Positions 22,640 through 34,641 of a stretch of DNA of 64,000 nucleotides are shown here, one piece after another. The translations under genes were made by a program, and so were the position numbers. Origin of the DNA: Athripsodes cinereus (lineage: Eukaryota > Arthropoda > Insecta > Trichoptera > Leptoceridae); contig OX388318.1 of NCBI GenBank assembly GCA_947579605.1, positions 2,108,001 through 2,172,000 on the forward strand, in the 5' to 3' direction. Each line of letters starts with the position of its first letter. Within the stretch, counting starts at the first letter, position 1. The notes under the pieces were generated by a model. That model did no database searches and was not told the origin of the DNA. It was given only the letters and a program-made list of their open reading frames with translations.

Positions 22640-22930
22640 GTGTCCAGTGGATTAACTGCATGCGATAATCATGCAAATCGTCGTCTACATGTCAAGGAGT
22701 TGGTCACCCGGCAAAAAATTAGTCCTGTAAAAGGCAGGTGTTCGAAAAAAAAGACACTTTACATCTTAAATTCAGAATTAAGCTTTGTCACCCATCCTGA
22801 ACAAAGATATGTCTATGATCCTGAATGTCTTATTTTTTGTAGGCACGGAGAAGACAGCTTACATTTTCATTAAATGTGGCTGATCTTCTGACTACCCCTT
22901 TTGTGGGATATGCCGTGACGATATACCTAC
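22640..22930 (+). repeat. SINE-1 copy
   Basis: CCTGTAAAAGGCAGGTGTTC, TACATCTTAAATTCAG, GGCACGGAGAAGACAGC and CCCTTTTGTGGGATATGCCG in the expected order; the 5' head is altered. Confidence 0.8.
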
Positions 22931-22959
22931 TATTACAGGATTGTATAATATCTAATTGT

Positions 22960-23105
22960 CTTGATCTTAATCATGCACCACGCGAAGGGACTATGGTAAA
23001 AAATACCGCGCTACCGATACCGCGAGATTTTTGTACGCACGTATTTTTGACGATAATCACTTCTCAAGATTAAGACAAGACAAGAATTAAATCGTTTTTA
23101 GATTG
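22960..23105. mobile_element. Small MITE, same family as 49.3 kb
   Basis: CTTGATCTTAATCATGCAC, GCGAAGGGACTATGGT, ATACCGCGAGATTTT and a closing TTAAATCGTTTTTAGATTGTG recur at 49,303-49,461. Ends are weakly inverted. Non-coding. Confidence 0.6.
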
Positions 23106-23114
23106 TGTCATCAG

Positions 23115-23543
23115 TAGGGTTGCCACCCGTACTTTATTATAAAGTATTGTACGTTATTTCAGGTAATCGTACTTTATACTTTATGAGAAAAATAAAGTAC
23201 GCGAAAATACTTTATTTCGCATGATTTGATTTCTTTGGGATTTTGAAAAGTTTAGTCGTAAGTATTTTTTCGAAATTTATCAATTGGTGCTGAATCGCCG
23301 AAATATGTTTAATTATTTTTTTACTTATTTACTTAAATTTGAATATAGACTGTAAAGATGCTGTGCAATTGTTTAGTAGAGATATTTATTTGATACAAAC
23401 TGCAAAAAGCAGTAAAAACATGTTTTTTAAACATGAAAATAAAGAAAAATAAATTGTACTTTATTTTGATACTACGTACTTTTTTTTTCTTGTCTATAAT
23501 GACCAATGTACTTTATCTGCAGAAAAAATAGGTGGCAACCCTA
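23115..23543. mobile_element. hAT-type MITE with TAGGGTTGCCACC ends
   Basis: Left TAGGGTTGCCACC and right GGTGGCAACCCTA are perfect inverses. Flanks GTCATCAG (23107-23114) and GTCATGAG (23544-23551) form an 8-bp target duplication with one change. The interior repeats GTACTTTAT-like words. No coding. Confidence 0.88.
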
Positions 23544-24132
23544 GTCATGAGTAACCCTGCTGGTGCAGACCTATCACGGACGATAAACAGATATAGGTAT
23601 ACGAACTAAGCAAGATATAAGAACTGACATAATAATTATGTCATTTACTCTACCTACATGCTACAATATTGCTAATTACTATACGACACTATACAATATT
23701 ATGCATGTTAGAATCATCATGGCCATGCCAAGTGATGTAAGCAGGAATGTTTTAACTATATACCTACTCACTTATTTCCCATATTAGTAACTACTGTATC
23801 TAATTACCTACTAATTAATCAAAAATACCTCTTCATTATACTGTAGGTACTCCGTATATTGTTAATAGTTACACACACTATATTGTGCCCATAAAGAGTA
23901 GATAAAATCATTTTCATGTCACGCATTTATGACTATATAATTATTATAAACTAATTTCCTCGTTCATACTCAAAATGATATATTGACTAACAAATGTTTT
24001 TTTTTCGCGATGGATCTGACAAATTTGTCAGTAGATCTACTCCGAATCACGGTTGCAGCGTGAACCGGGCGGTGTAGCGAAAGCGTGCAGCGAGGCGTGT
24101 CCCCTGGCATTCAGGCTGAGAAGTGACTGTTA

Positions 24133-24574
24133 CAGTGGCGTAGCTAGGGGGGGGGGGGCAGGGGGGGGACATATGTCCCCGGGCGCCACATTAGGGAGCG
24201 CCCAAATGAGTATTAAAATTATTTTTTAATTATATTTTGATGTAAACTAATGTATCCCAAATACGTTTGCAAGATTAAATTTTGGAGCTCCAAAAATATC
24301 TTCATTACAAACCAGTTGGCAAACACGATTTTGACGCCCCCATTGAGCATTAAGGGGCGCCATTCTACTCATAAACAAAATGACACATCCACAATGCAGG
24401 ATTGCTAATGCCGTTTTTTTTACAATTCGGGTTCGTGTTCAAATATTATTCTTCATAAGCTTCATGCTTCGAAAATGAACCATATGAACCGTAAAATTTC
24501 AAAAAATTCTTGGGGACTCTGAGAAGGGGCGCAGACTTTGTCCCCGGGCGCAGATGACCCTAGCTACGCCACTG
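24133..24574. mobile_element. hAT-type MITE with a G-run
   Basis: Ends CAGTGGCGTAGCTAGGG and CCCTAGCTACGCCACTG are inverted. Just inside the left end is a run of 12 G, CA, then 8 G. The flanks GACTGTTA and CTGTGTTA match only partly, so the duplication is uncertain. CCCCGGGCGC occurs near both ends. Confidence 0.8.
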
Positions 24575-25189
24575 CTGTGTTAACATCTCCCTTGTTCATA
24601 ATGCTAATAACAATAATTCACTTCTAATTTATGGACCATCAGTATTATTTTGAATCAACACCACCATGATTTTAAATGCATCTGCAACGAAAGATTCGCG
24701 ATAGATTTGTGAAATTATATTGGTTGCAGAATCATATTAGTCACATTATCAATTTTTCTTTTTGATTTCCAAAAACATATTTTTTCCAACTATTTCCATC
24801 TATGTAAGTTACAGAACGGTTTGATTCTCCAACTAGTTGCAGACAAAAATATCATAATGTGGCTACAAATGGCACAACATACAACACATTAAGCATCTAA
24901 TGAGATTCATATAAGAAACGTGTACAATCATTGTAAGATAATTCAACAGTGAAAGTCGTCAGTTAGAAATATCCTTGATAGCTACCGCAAAGTAGCTCGT
25001 CAACTTCCCGCCTACGTTAACAGTTAGTTTGTTTACTTCATAGCCATAAAACGACCTTCTTTTTTCAAATAATATTTACGTTGATTATTATTATTATCTA
25101 TGACCATTTTTGGCGCGGTTTTTTCAATGGCGGTCGACGAACTGTCAATTTGATAACGAATATTTTCATTGATAGGTTTCCATTTACAC

Positions 25190-25440
25190 TATCTCGGCAT
25201 TTCCCACAAGTAGTGTAACCAGGGAATTAACTACCGCATGTAATGAACACAATGATCGTTCTTTTTGTGATTACAAATAATAATATTAAGAATGGGTGTG
25301 GGCTCTATTTGATAAATGTGTAGTTTCATCAAAGACATTCTATAAATCGACTATCCAATTCCATAGGCTACTATTCCATAACAACTAGACTACCAACACG
25401 ACATATTCCACAGGTGGGGTAGCCAGCGGTCCACAGCGGA
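25190..25440 (-). repeat. Two SINE-1 3' ends
   Basis: First: GCATTTCCCACAAGTAGTG and GCATGTAATGAACA (25,195-25,245). Second: ATATTCCACAGGTGGGGTAG followed by CCAGCGGTCCACAGC (25,400-25,440). Both read as the reverse of the SINE-1 end. Confidence 0.6.
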
Positions 25441-25479
25441 CCATGTAAGAAATAACTAGAAATTTTAGCACTAGATTAA

Positions 25480-25937
25480 GGGTCGTTCACATTTGTTCAC
25501 TCCGGATGATCCTCCAAGATGAATAGGTGTGAACAGGCGTTTCATCGATAGTGATCACTAGCGATGACGGAGGAAAGAGATTACCACTCGTCATAATTTT
25601 GATGAAAGGTCCTTTCACTGAAACGATCATAAACAAGTTTCATCTTATTATTTGTTTTATTCTCTATGAATTTGTATTGAATGTCAGAATCATGTACAAA
25701 ATTATTATGCAGTCGATAGCTATATTAATTTATTTTAAGTATTATTTTTCATTTTTGAATTTGTTTAATTATTTTTATAAGAAAATACGTCAAACTACAT
25801 ACAACATGAGTGAGAAAGTAGACATGGCAGTGAAAGCATAGGATGAACAAATGTGAACAGACGTGTTCACTTTCGATAAACAGGTTTGACCCTGACACTC
25901 TGGATGATCATCCAAAGTGAATCAATGTGAATGCTAC
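25480..25937 (+). mobile_element. MITE-T copy c with open 96-codon frame
   Basis: Starts GGGTCGTTCACAT and ends ATGTGAATGCTAC; flanks are TTAA (25476-25479) and TTTA (25938-25941). Plus-strand frame 25551-25841 codes the same 96 residues as copy b with a few changes. The subterminal CGGATGATCCTCC block is typical of the family. Confidence 0.85.
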
Positions 25938-25941
25938 TTTA

Positions 25942-26890
25942 TTCACTTATTGCAAAGTGATATTCTTTCAAGTCCATAAACAAAAAATTCTAAAATTTGA
26001 ATAATTTCGATTAGAAGCACATATCTGTTTTGAGTTTTCGGTAGACCGCTATACTGCTTCAAAACTTTTAGGTGGAGCCATACATTGACATAATTTGAAA
26101 TATTAAAATTTCGAGTTATTTGTCTATCGAACTGGAGAGCTGGTTGTACTGTTTTTGAGTTTTATACACAAAAACGTCGATCTACAAAACTTAATGAACA
26201 AGGAATTATTCTACATACACACCTTTTATAAAGAAATATATAGGTTATTTTAAAGAAACAGTTAATAAAGTTGAAAAATACTCACGATGTATGCCGAAGG
26301 ATTCTATATGTAGGTAACTAGGTATTAAGAAGAAAATTATGATACTTTTGCTTAGCACTCCTGATTTTACGCAACTTATATAACACTAATATGCAAGTAG
26401 ATAATAATATAGTTAGGTAGGTACCTAGGTATCACACAAAATTCTTATTTATCTACATACCTATTCCATATTATATCATCACATTACAAACATACGTTTC
26501 CCTGTCATAAATTTAATAAGAGTGACGAAATAATATATGCTGCTGAATTGTAGATGATATAGATAATAAAAATAAAGATTATCGGCTCGCGTCCAATAAA
26601 AAGTCACTGTGGATATACTATAAATAAGTGTTTTATTTATAATTAATTCAACATGAATTTCCACCAAGTACCGTCGGTTGAAAATATCAACTTTAAAAAT
26701 AAAGATGTACCTAGGTAGATTATTTTACAAATACAATTAATTACCTATCTGTCTCCTCAACCCTACTGAATTGGATATGATGTATGTATTGTAGGAAGAC
26801 CCCACGTTGGAGTGAAAGACGCCCTGGACCACACAATGGTCTACTGGAGTCCGTTTTCACACTAATATTGTTTTATAAACATAACAGCTT
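25942..26890. other. Stretch without a recognised gene
   Basis: AT-rich intergenic DNA with several short GTAGGTA-type simple words; no coding, RNA or repeat family assigned. Confidence 0.4.
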
Positions 26891-26892
26891 GA

Positions 26893-27130
26893 AGACTTAG
26901 ACGGCCACATATAGTGTAACGGCTATCGCAGTCGACTTGCATCATTCAGTTCTCGGTTCGGTTCCCGGCTAGGTCGTGATGTATCACTTGAAATTTTCAC
27001 GTTCCAGGGTTTGGAGAAAAACTGTCTCAGTATAGGATTGAGATGGCACTGGTTGTCTGAAAGAAATTACATATGTGATAAGATCGCCAGCTTTACTGAC
27101 ATCAGTGTATAGACAAGATTGAAACACCTT
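26893..27130 (+). repeat. SINE-4, tRNA-headed
   Basis: A-box-like TAGTGTAACGGCTATCGC followed 40 bp on by a B box GGTTCGGTTCCC (26955-26966). The body continues with TTTTCACGTTCCAGGG and GATAAGATCGCCAGC. Only this copy in the window. Confidence 0.65.
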
Positions 27131-27647
27131 TTATCTTTTTTTGGCAAAGGCTGAATGTTTGCTGAATAACCTAATGGGCTTCCCTCTGATTCACTTTTAT
27201 ACCTAGTAGAAAAATCTTAAGAAATCAACTAAGGAAATGGGAGACAGACCTATTCAATTTCGGAATCCCCGTGGATATATTCTTTACATAATATTATTTT
27301 TATACTTCGTTGTGTCAACCATAAAGACAATGATATAGGTGATACGTCAATAATGATATAGGTGAATTAGTAATATTAATTTAATTACACGCATTCTTAT
27401 GACGTGGAAAGAAGGAAGTGCCAATTATATGAATTAGTAGCTGGGTAAGTGTTACCATTTAAGATATTTATAAATATTTTGCGGTAGAAATGTGTCTAGA
27501 TAATATTATATCCTTATCTATGACTATTATTTACCTAATATCCTTCACATTCCCTTAATAAATCCATTACTCAAGAACATATTATTGTAATGTTAGTAAC
27601 AGCTTTCATCGCGATATTCATAGAATGGAATAGATCTTCCTAAATAA

Positions 27648-28180
27648 GGGTTAGTTGGAAGACATCGCATTCTAGCGATAAACTCGCCCTCTGTACATTG
27701 ACCGATGTTTTATGATACTTCGTATTGATTTGAAATATTGTAACCAATGTACAGTGAAGAATAAAATAAATTTATTTATTTACAGTACATTTGTACTTCA
27801 CTGTACGTTGGTTACATTATTTCTGTACCTGAGAGCCATTAGAACTTAAGTGCATTTTTGACAAAAATGCGAAAGTTACGAAAAAAGCGAAAATTACACA
27901 TTAGTCGTGAGTCTTAAGTACAGAAATGCTTAGGGTCTATACTATAGGGTCTATGTAAGAAGCTGTACATATATACTATATACAGCTTATTACTAGTAAA
28001 AGTTTGAGATTTTTTCGATTAAAAAATTGAATTGGAAAATGGCATTTTAGTACTTAAGACTAAATGGCTCTCAGGTACAGATTTAAAATCTGTACAAAGT
28101 ATCGTAAAAATAACAGTTATTCAATGTACAGAGGGCGAGTTTATCGCTAGAATGCAATGTCTTCCAACTAACCCTAAATA
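27648..28180. repeat. Two LINE-C tails in tail-to-tail inverted order
   Basis: Plus-strand GGTTAGTTGGAAGACATCGC...CTCGCCCTCTGTACATTG starts at 27648. Its inverse, ending CTTCCAACTAACCC, lies at about 28,085-28,180. An inner pair CTGTACCTGAGAGCCATT and AATGGCTCTCAGGTACAG is also inverted. The left side has an extra palindromic insert (CAGTGAAG / CTTCACTG). Confidence 0.8.
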
Positions 28181-28679
28181 ATTAAATTAATAAAAAAACA
28201 ATCAATGTGTTTCAAGCTTTACAACGTCGTTTGTATGACATTTGTTATCATCGTTTCATACGTTGGACTTGGCACAGAGACGCTCTGAATGGAGGAGGCT
28301 GGTTTCTGTGCTATGCTCCCAATGAAAGCATCTATTTAATTTGTTTTATTCAAATATCAATACAAAGCATTTAAAACAATATAATTGATGTTGCCCTAAT
28401 AGGCCAAGCCTAACTAACCAAGGCTAACCTTGAAACAATTGTAAAAAAACAATGCAGATTAAAATATTATCGACTATTTATTATATTGTTTACGAAATGA
28501 TAAAGTATGTACATAGGTATATTTCACATGTTTGTGTCTATGAACTGCGGCAGTTCACATAACTCATCAAATCACAATATCTCATCTGTCATTATATTAG
28601 GTAAATATTATTATTTCTATTATTCATCTTATTTATAATACAATAAGTTTTATATTGAATGCACTTTATATACTGTAAG

Positions 28680-28800
28680 GCATTGGCGTACCCAGAGAGG
28701 GGACAAAAGGGGGCAGCTGCTGCCACCCTCTAAGATTAGATAATAGTATGAAAGTTTGACATCCAAGTGGAAAACTTCCCCCCCTGTATTTCAGACTAAT
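28680..28800 (+). repeat. Possible MITE end (CATTGGCGTACCCAG)
   Basis: CATTGGCGTACCCAGAGAGG with G-rich then CAGCTGCTGCC sequence looks like the start of a hAT-type MITE; no matching right end found. Confidence 0.3.
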
Positions 28801-28996
28801 TAATATAAGGTGGGCTTAAAATTGTTAAAAAAAAAAATTTCAAATTCCTATTCTGAAATGAAAATCAAATAAAGCTTGACAGTTGTTTAACCGAATTGCT
28901 GGACAACGGAAAAAATATAACATTATTGTAAACTTAATGAAACTACAAATTATTATATTCTTAAACAAAAGCAAGGTCGTGCAATATTTTAAATTT

Positions 28997-29367
28997 CTAC
29001 ACAAATTTCCTTAGCTTCTGCCCCGCTCTCATAAAAATACTGGAAACACCTCTGCTGTCAAGATTGTTTATTGTAATATTGTAGTTTTCAAGATAGATAT
29101 ACAGATGCCAAAGTCTGATCAAGGCACTAGACTTTCCGTCTAAAATCCTGGTTTTATCACAACATGTGTTCTTGGGTGATAAAATGTACATCTTAAAGGA
29201 GACCCACCGACCATCAGGATGGCTGGGGACCTCTTTTTATCCGATTCAATTTCTACACTTGCAAATTTGTCCACATAAGAGGGGCCATAGTGGGCAGCCT
29301 TAAGGGCTGATCGGCTAAATTTTCTCATGTGTGGGATCTTTTGACTACACTTCACTTTTCCCTCTGG
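28997..29367 (-). pseudogene. Unassigned exon-like coding sequence or gene fragment
   Basis: After a strong acceptor (TATTTCCTTCTTTCAG, ending at 29368) the minus strand stays open for about 60 natural-looking codons: PEGKVKCSQKIPHMRKFSRS, ALKAAHYGPSYVDKFASVE, SDKKRSPAILMVGG. The frame stops at about 29,140. A second frame continues (TRILDGKSSALIRLWHLYIY, DSRGVSSIFMRAGQKLRKFV) to a stop at 28,997. A frameshift or an intron could link them. I do not recognise the family. It may be a host exon, a retrocopy piece or part of a mobile element. Confidence 0.35.
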
Positions 29368-29711
29368 CTGAAAGAAGGAAATAAAAACATACAATAAGAG
29401 AAGAGCTAGCCGTGATTCTAAAAATGTACGCATATCTTTTATTATTATTTTATTCTCAACTTTTTCTATTTATTTTTATTCTTTACTGTATTTATTGGTT
29501 AAACATCATATCGTAAAATTATCAATCTGAGTTAGAGGCCTGAATATTTCGGTGTTATTATTTAGAAAAATTGTGTTTATTCAAGAAATCGGTGCTATTT
29601 TTTTCCTAGTAAAGTAGTGTTATTTCTAAGAAATGTATGTTTTTTTTACAAATAAATACGAATTAAAAGAAATCAACAAAGATTTCAATGCCAATATGCA
29701 CTGTAAATGAT

Positions 29712-29960
29712 ACTATACTATACCATCACGGCATATCCCACAAGTGGGGTAGCCAGCAGATCAGCTGCATGTAAGAAACATGCAAGCTGTCCTCTCCGTG
29801 CCAATATAAAATCAAGACATTCAGGATGGGTGGGCAAACCTCATCGCTGAATTTAAGATGTAAAACGTCTTAATTTTTTCGAACACCTGCCTTTTACAGG
29901 ACACTCGAAAACTTACGCAGAAGAGTGGGAGACCAATTCTTTACCGGGTGCTCCACGGGA
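29712..29960 (-). repeat. SINE-1, full-length copy
   Basis: In minus-strand order: GGAGCACCCGGTAAAGAATT, GTGTCCTGTAAAAGGCAGG, GATGAGGTTTGCCCACCC, TTGGCACGGAGAGGACAGC, TACCCCACTTGTGGG and GTGATGGTATAG. One of the two best copies (the other at 41.9 kb). The GGTAAAGAATTGG and GTGTTCGAAAA words are weakly A/B-box-like. Confidence 0.88.
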
Positions 29961-30711
29961 TAAACTGTAAATGATAATATGCTTAAATAATATTTATATA
30001 ACCAACATTCAAAATTGTTTGAAAAATTACAAGCAAATGGAACAACTGTCATCCTAAATCCTTGATTATTGGGTTTAATTAAAAAAAAAAAAGTTTATTT
30101 TTAAAGAATAATAGAATAGACAAACGCGAAAAATTCAGGTCCCTACTTATTATTAATGTTTTGTGAGAAAATTAGTACTGCGTTACCATTCTATTCTATA
30201 AAGGTTTTTGTCCAAAATACTGATTTTCTCAATTGATCCACAACGTAATGTATCACCATTACAAATGCACGATTATTGAAATGCAATTAATATCAATCCC
30301 CGATGTATGCTTTTACAATTGACATTTCTGTGCCAATTTAAGGGTCATAAATCTTTCCTTCATAAATTTGATCGTCGTTGAATAAAACTTCAAATAAACT
30401 GCCCTTTCCTTGCTAACAGAAAATTAAGACATTCAGGAGAGATCCTTTTCCTCCTTCGTGAGCGCTTCATTATTGTTTAAGTTTTTTTTTTCTATAAACT
30501 TAAAGTACCTGCTTATAATCTTTATTCATATATGCACACACTTTAATTAAGTAATAACACTATTTACACTCTCAAAAAATATATTACCTATGTGTCAACG
30601 AAAATTTTATAATATTAATGCAAATTGTTTTGGTTTATTTAATTTGTAACTCATATTTTGTAGTGTTTATTGTTTAACTATTTGTTTGCATAAAATAAAA
30701 ATAAAATGAAT

Positions 30712-30840
30712 GGCAAACCTCATCGCTGAATTTAAGATATATAATGTCTTCGTTGTTTAAACACCTGCCTTTAGCAGCAGGACACTCGAAAACTTATGGA
30801 AATGTGTAGGAGACCAATTCTTTGTCGCGTGCTCTATAGA
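30712..30840 (-). repeat. SINE-1 5' half
   Basis: GGCAAACCTCATCGCTGAAT, ACACCTGCCTTTAGC and GAGACCAATTCTTTGTCGCG: the reverse of the SINE-1 5' half. The 3' tail is missing, unusual for an element copied from its 3' end. Confidence 0.75.
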
Positions 30841-30895
30841 ACAAATATAAATATATATGTATTCGTGATTATACATACATTACATACATACATCC

Positions 30896-31395
30896 CATCA
30901 CGCCGCTTCCCTCGCGGGGTAGGCAGAAAGGATCGAGCGCCACTTCCTTCTATCCTTGCATACATCTTTCGCTTCCGTCACTGTCATACAATCCCTCATG
31001 CATGCTCTCCTGTTCAATGTGCTCAACACGTGACCGTCCTGTAGGATTTGATTTAAATGATCTTGCCATTTAATCCTCGGACGTCCACGTCTCCGAGCAC
31101 CATTCCTTTCAGCCAAATATATCTTCTTAGTCATTCTGTCCTCATTCATTCTTTCCACGTGCCCAAACCATCTTAACTTATTTACATTCATCCTTGTTAT
31201 TACACCAACTTTCATTCCACATTCCTTTCGTATATCACTGTTACGCACACGACCTCTCAGACTTTTACCACACATCCTTCTCAACGATCTCATTTCCACT
31301 GCATTTATGCCACTTTCATCCTTCTTTAACTATGTCCACGTCTCACTTGCATACATAAGTGTTGGCACTAAGATAACAGAGTGCACTAATCTTTA
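30896..31395 (-). pseudogene. LINE-A, 5'-truncated copy, nearly intact frame
   Basis: The frame 30898-31299 reads VEMRSLRRMCGKSL, WFGHVERMNEDRMTKKIYL, RRRGRPRIKWQDHLNQIL and ends WRSILSAYPAREAA. Upstream, VHSVILVPTLMYASETWT is followed by a stop where the 1.4-2.3 kb copy has Trp. Truncated near 31,395. The 3' end is ACCCCGCGAGGGAAGCGGCG. Confidence 0.85.
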
Positions 31396-31399
31396 ACTG

Positions 31400-33830
31400 T
31401 GGTAGATAATTTTATTATGTTAGGTAGATTCGTGATTATAACAGTGTAATTAACGATTTTATAAAATAAAATAGAAATGTAACGGACCTAACGGACCCAT
31501 TATACAAATGAAATTCTGCCTTTTCTGTGTCTCAGGATAAGTATGTAGGCCTTGATAAAAAAAAATTCCCGTGATTCACTCCCTACTGTCCCTATGTCCC
31601 TATACATATTATTACACTCTAACCTTACCATAGACACTTTGCTTCGGTTCACTTGACTTAAGTTCACAGCTAGTGCAGTTACATTTGGTTTCACCCAGGA
31701 AATAATCATGACAATGGTTTGTTTACTGTTAAAACTTAAATGTCGATATTTGTTAAGTTAAACTGTTTGTGTCCCCAGACAATAAATCATTAAAAAAAAA
31801 CACTTTCAGATTGCTTCTACTTCCCTGAAAAATGACAAAAAAAACTTGTAAATCTGTCAACACTAAGATCAAATATTTTTGACAACTCTACTACAATAAT
31901 AAGTCATGTTAAATATTAGTGATTTATTTTTGCATAGGAGTCTTAATTTTTATTATTAGCAAATATGTTTTAGTGCAAATGCAAATTTCGGTCATTATAC
32001 ACTAAGAAAATCGATATACTAGAACATCAAAGAGTCCATCCCAGAAAGCCATGGTTCCATGACTTCAGTTGAATACAACGTGTATCTAGCAATAACTGAA
32101 GTACCCAAGATCCTTCTGAATGTATCATGTTTGCTGCATAAAGATCGATTTCAATATCTCAATGTATTGTGTTTTTTTTACATACCTAAATTAATGTAAC
32201 AGAAACGTCAACTCAGTCAATAAGATATTTGGTTCTCCAATCGAGATGTCGGTTTTGTCATCAGCGTGTTGTGCCTAAATCCAGTTAATTAAACAAAACA
32301 AAAAATTGTTGATATTTCATTAAAATTTTGTGTTTTGACATAAAACGCAGAATTTGGCAGCACGTTACATAAACTGTAATAACTTCTCTTGTCAATAAAT
32401 GAAACAAGCTGTTTATTTAGACAAGAACCTGTCTAGAGGATGATACCGCGTACAGAGTAAAAAGTTATACTTACAAACATATTCATGAACGAACTACTTT
32501 ATTACTATTATCCCGGTTTCATATCACATAGGTAGGTACCTAAACTAAACGCAGTCGACGATATTATTGAGTCAATTTGTTCACAGTCGTCTTTCGTTCG
32601 GCGCGCTCTGCACACTGTTGCGGAGATATTGGCCGTGCTTTCCGACAAAGTTTGATCGTGTATACAAAATAATTATTCAAAATAAAGTTTGACTGTTGTC
32701 TATCATCATCATCTATCGCTTTCCCGCGATATTTTTGTTGTTGTTTGACATTTATCAATCTGATTTCCCGCCAATTATTTAATGTTTTTGTGATACAGAA
32801 CGCATTTTAAAATTTGGTGGAGATTGTTATGAAATTCAAATTACGAACGTAGTTTCGTTTGTTTAGTTTGAAATTCGTGTAAAAGGAACATTGTTTTGAA
32901 AGTACACAAGTTTCTATTGTTTTTACAAATTCTACGTTTTAAAGTTATCTCCTGCATTTAAAATAGGTTTCAGACTAAAAAAAATGAAAATCTGAAAACA
33001 ATTTTAGACTGCTTTATTTTGTATGATAAAGTTCGACTTGTATAAAATGAAATAAATTTGACATATTTCAATTGTTTCTAGTACCTTAAACTCAATATAT
33101 TATATTAATTTATATGAAAACTTACGGTAGATTTAAATTATATAAAATTTTCAAAATATTGAAACAGTATTAATTGTTTCCTAATAAACCTTTTTTTATG
33201 TAAATTTACATGTGGAATCTTTTACAAAAGATAATTGTAAAAATAATTTTGCGCAAACTTTTTATACCCCTCTCACTAAAATTTCAGAAAATAATATTAA
33301 CGTCTAAAATGTCTATGATATTATAGAAAACAAAAACTTTTTGAAAAACCATAGAAATAAATTTGTACCTATAGCTCCTATAACAATGTACTCATAGGAG
33401 GAGCTAAGAACGCGATAAATTTATCTGTTTAAAATATTTCCTTATCTAAAAGCCGGTATGTTAAAAACAATAAATTATTAATGTCATGAAATATAATTAT
33501 GTAAACATTATTATTTATTATTAATTCAAACAATAATATTATTAAAAAGTAAACAATAATCTCTTATTATTTATTTATTAATCATAATAAAAAGGATTTC
33601 CTGATTTGATAAATAAAAAATTATGTTACGCACATTATTAGTAGATATTCTTTTCTTCGAAATTTGAAATGGGAATTTTATAAATGGAACAAGTTTGGTT
33701 TTGAATATTGACGATATTCGATTCCATAGATAAATAATTATGATAATTTGAACATATTTGCATGGGAAATAAAAACGTCATTATATTTTTGACGTCATTT
33801 GGATGTTTTGTAACGTTTTTTTATGGTCGA
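31400..33830. other. Long stretch without a recognised gene; CpG-richer patch
   Basis: Mostly AT-rich. A GC/CpG-richer patch at about 32,550-32,770 (GTTCGGCGCGCTCTGCACAC) stands out and could be a promoter. A repeat at 32,225-32,285 (TTCTCCAATCGAGATGTCGG) recurs near 58.9 kb. Confidence 0.35.
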
Positions 33831-33834
33831 CTTC

Positions 33835-34445
33835 GACTAACAAGAAACTGACGCTAATACTATTTGGGCGACAAATAAGCTAAGTTGGCGACTTATATTG
33901 AGTGACAAAATATCATAACCGTACTGCAAAAAGTTGACAACAGTTATACTAGGCGAGGGACTGAAAATGAAAAACTGTCGATTAAAAATACTAACTGAGC
34001 GACTATATTACCAATGTCGAATGATTGACAGAAAATACTAATTCTATTTAAATTCTTAACTTTTCCATTTTTTTTAACTGTGGGTAGGGTCTTTTTTACT
34101 AAGCATATTTTTAGGATGAATTGATTTTATTTATAAAAGTAAATACATCATCACATAAAACTATATACCTACTTGTATCGTGAAGATTAATTAGTCGGAA
34201 GCGGGGTTCTAACCTGAAATCTCCTGATCGAAAATACTATCCGACTTCTGGTCATCTTATACACAATACTTTTTTACGTTTTATCTGTTGCTTGTTTCCA
34301 GTATATTATTGTTGACAATTTTCAATTCATTTGTTCGCTTCTATTCTGTCATCTTTCACCAGTTTAATGGTCGCAAAAAAGTATTAAATGGTCGCTCACT
34401 TAAGTATTACGACGTCGCTAACATTTAGTCGCCCAGTCAGTAATT
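33835..34445. mobile_element. Probable DNA transposon with clustered GCGAC words
   Basis: The left side has GGGCGACAAAT, TTGGCGACTTAT, GAGTGACAAAAT and GAGCGACTAT on the plus strand. The right side has their inverses (GGTCGCTCAC, GACGTCGCTAAC, TAGTCGCCCAGTCAG). Oppositely oriented subterminal word clusters are typical of non-autonomous DNA transposons. No coding frame. Confidence 0.55.
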
Positions 34446-34461
34446 ATGCATACTCATTCAG

Positions 34462-34641
34462 TTTTTTTTTAAAAGATGAATCTGGGTTTTTGTTATAAAT
34501 ATACCCAAATACAACGTTATACAACTTTCACAGTATACCAAAAGTTTGTCTCGTGAAAGGGGAGTTAGCCGGCACCTGGGATTGAACCGCGCACCTCTTG
34601 TGCATGAGGTCGAAATGCTACCTCCAGGCTATTGACAAACT
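34462..34641 (-). repeat. SINE-3 copy, tRNA head and poly(A)
   Basis: Minus strand: ATAGCCTGGAGGTAGCATTT (A box), GCGGTTCAATCCCAGGTGCC (B box GGTTCAATCCC at 34578-34588), then AACTCCCC, GGGTATATTTATAAC and poly(A). Same family as 46.2 and 55.6 kb. Confidence 0.88.
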
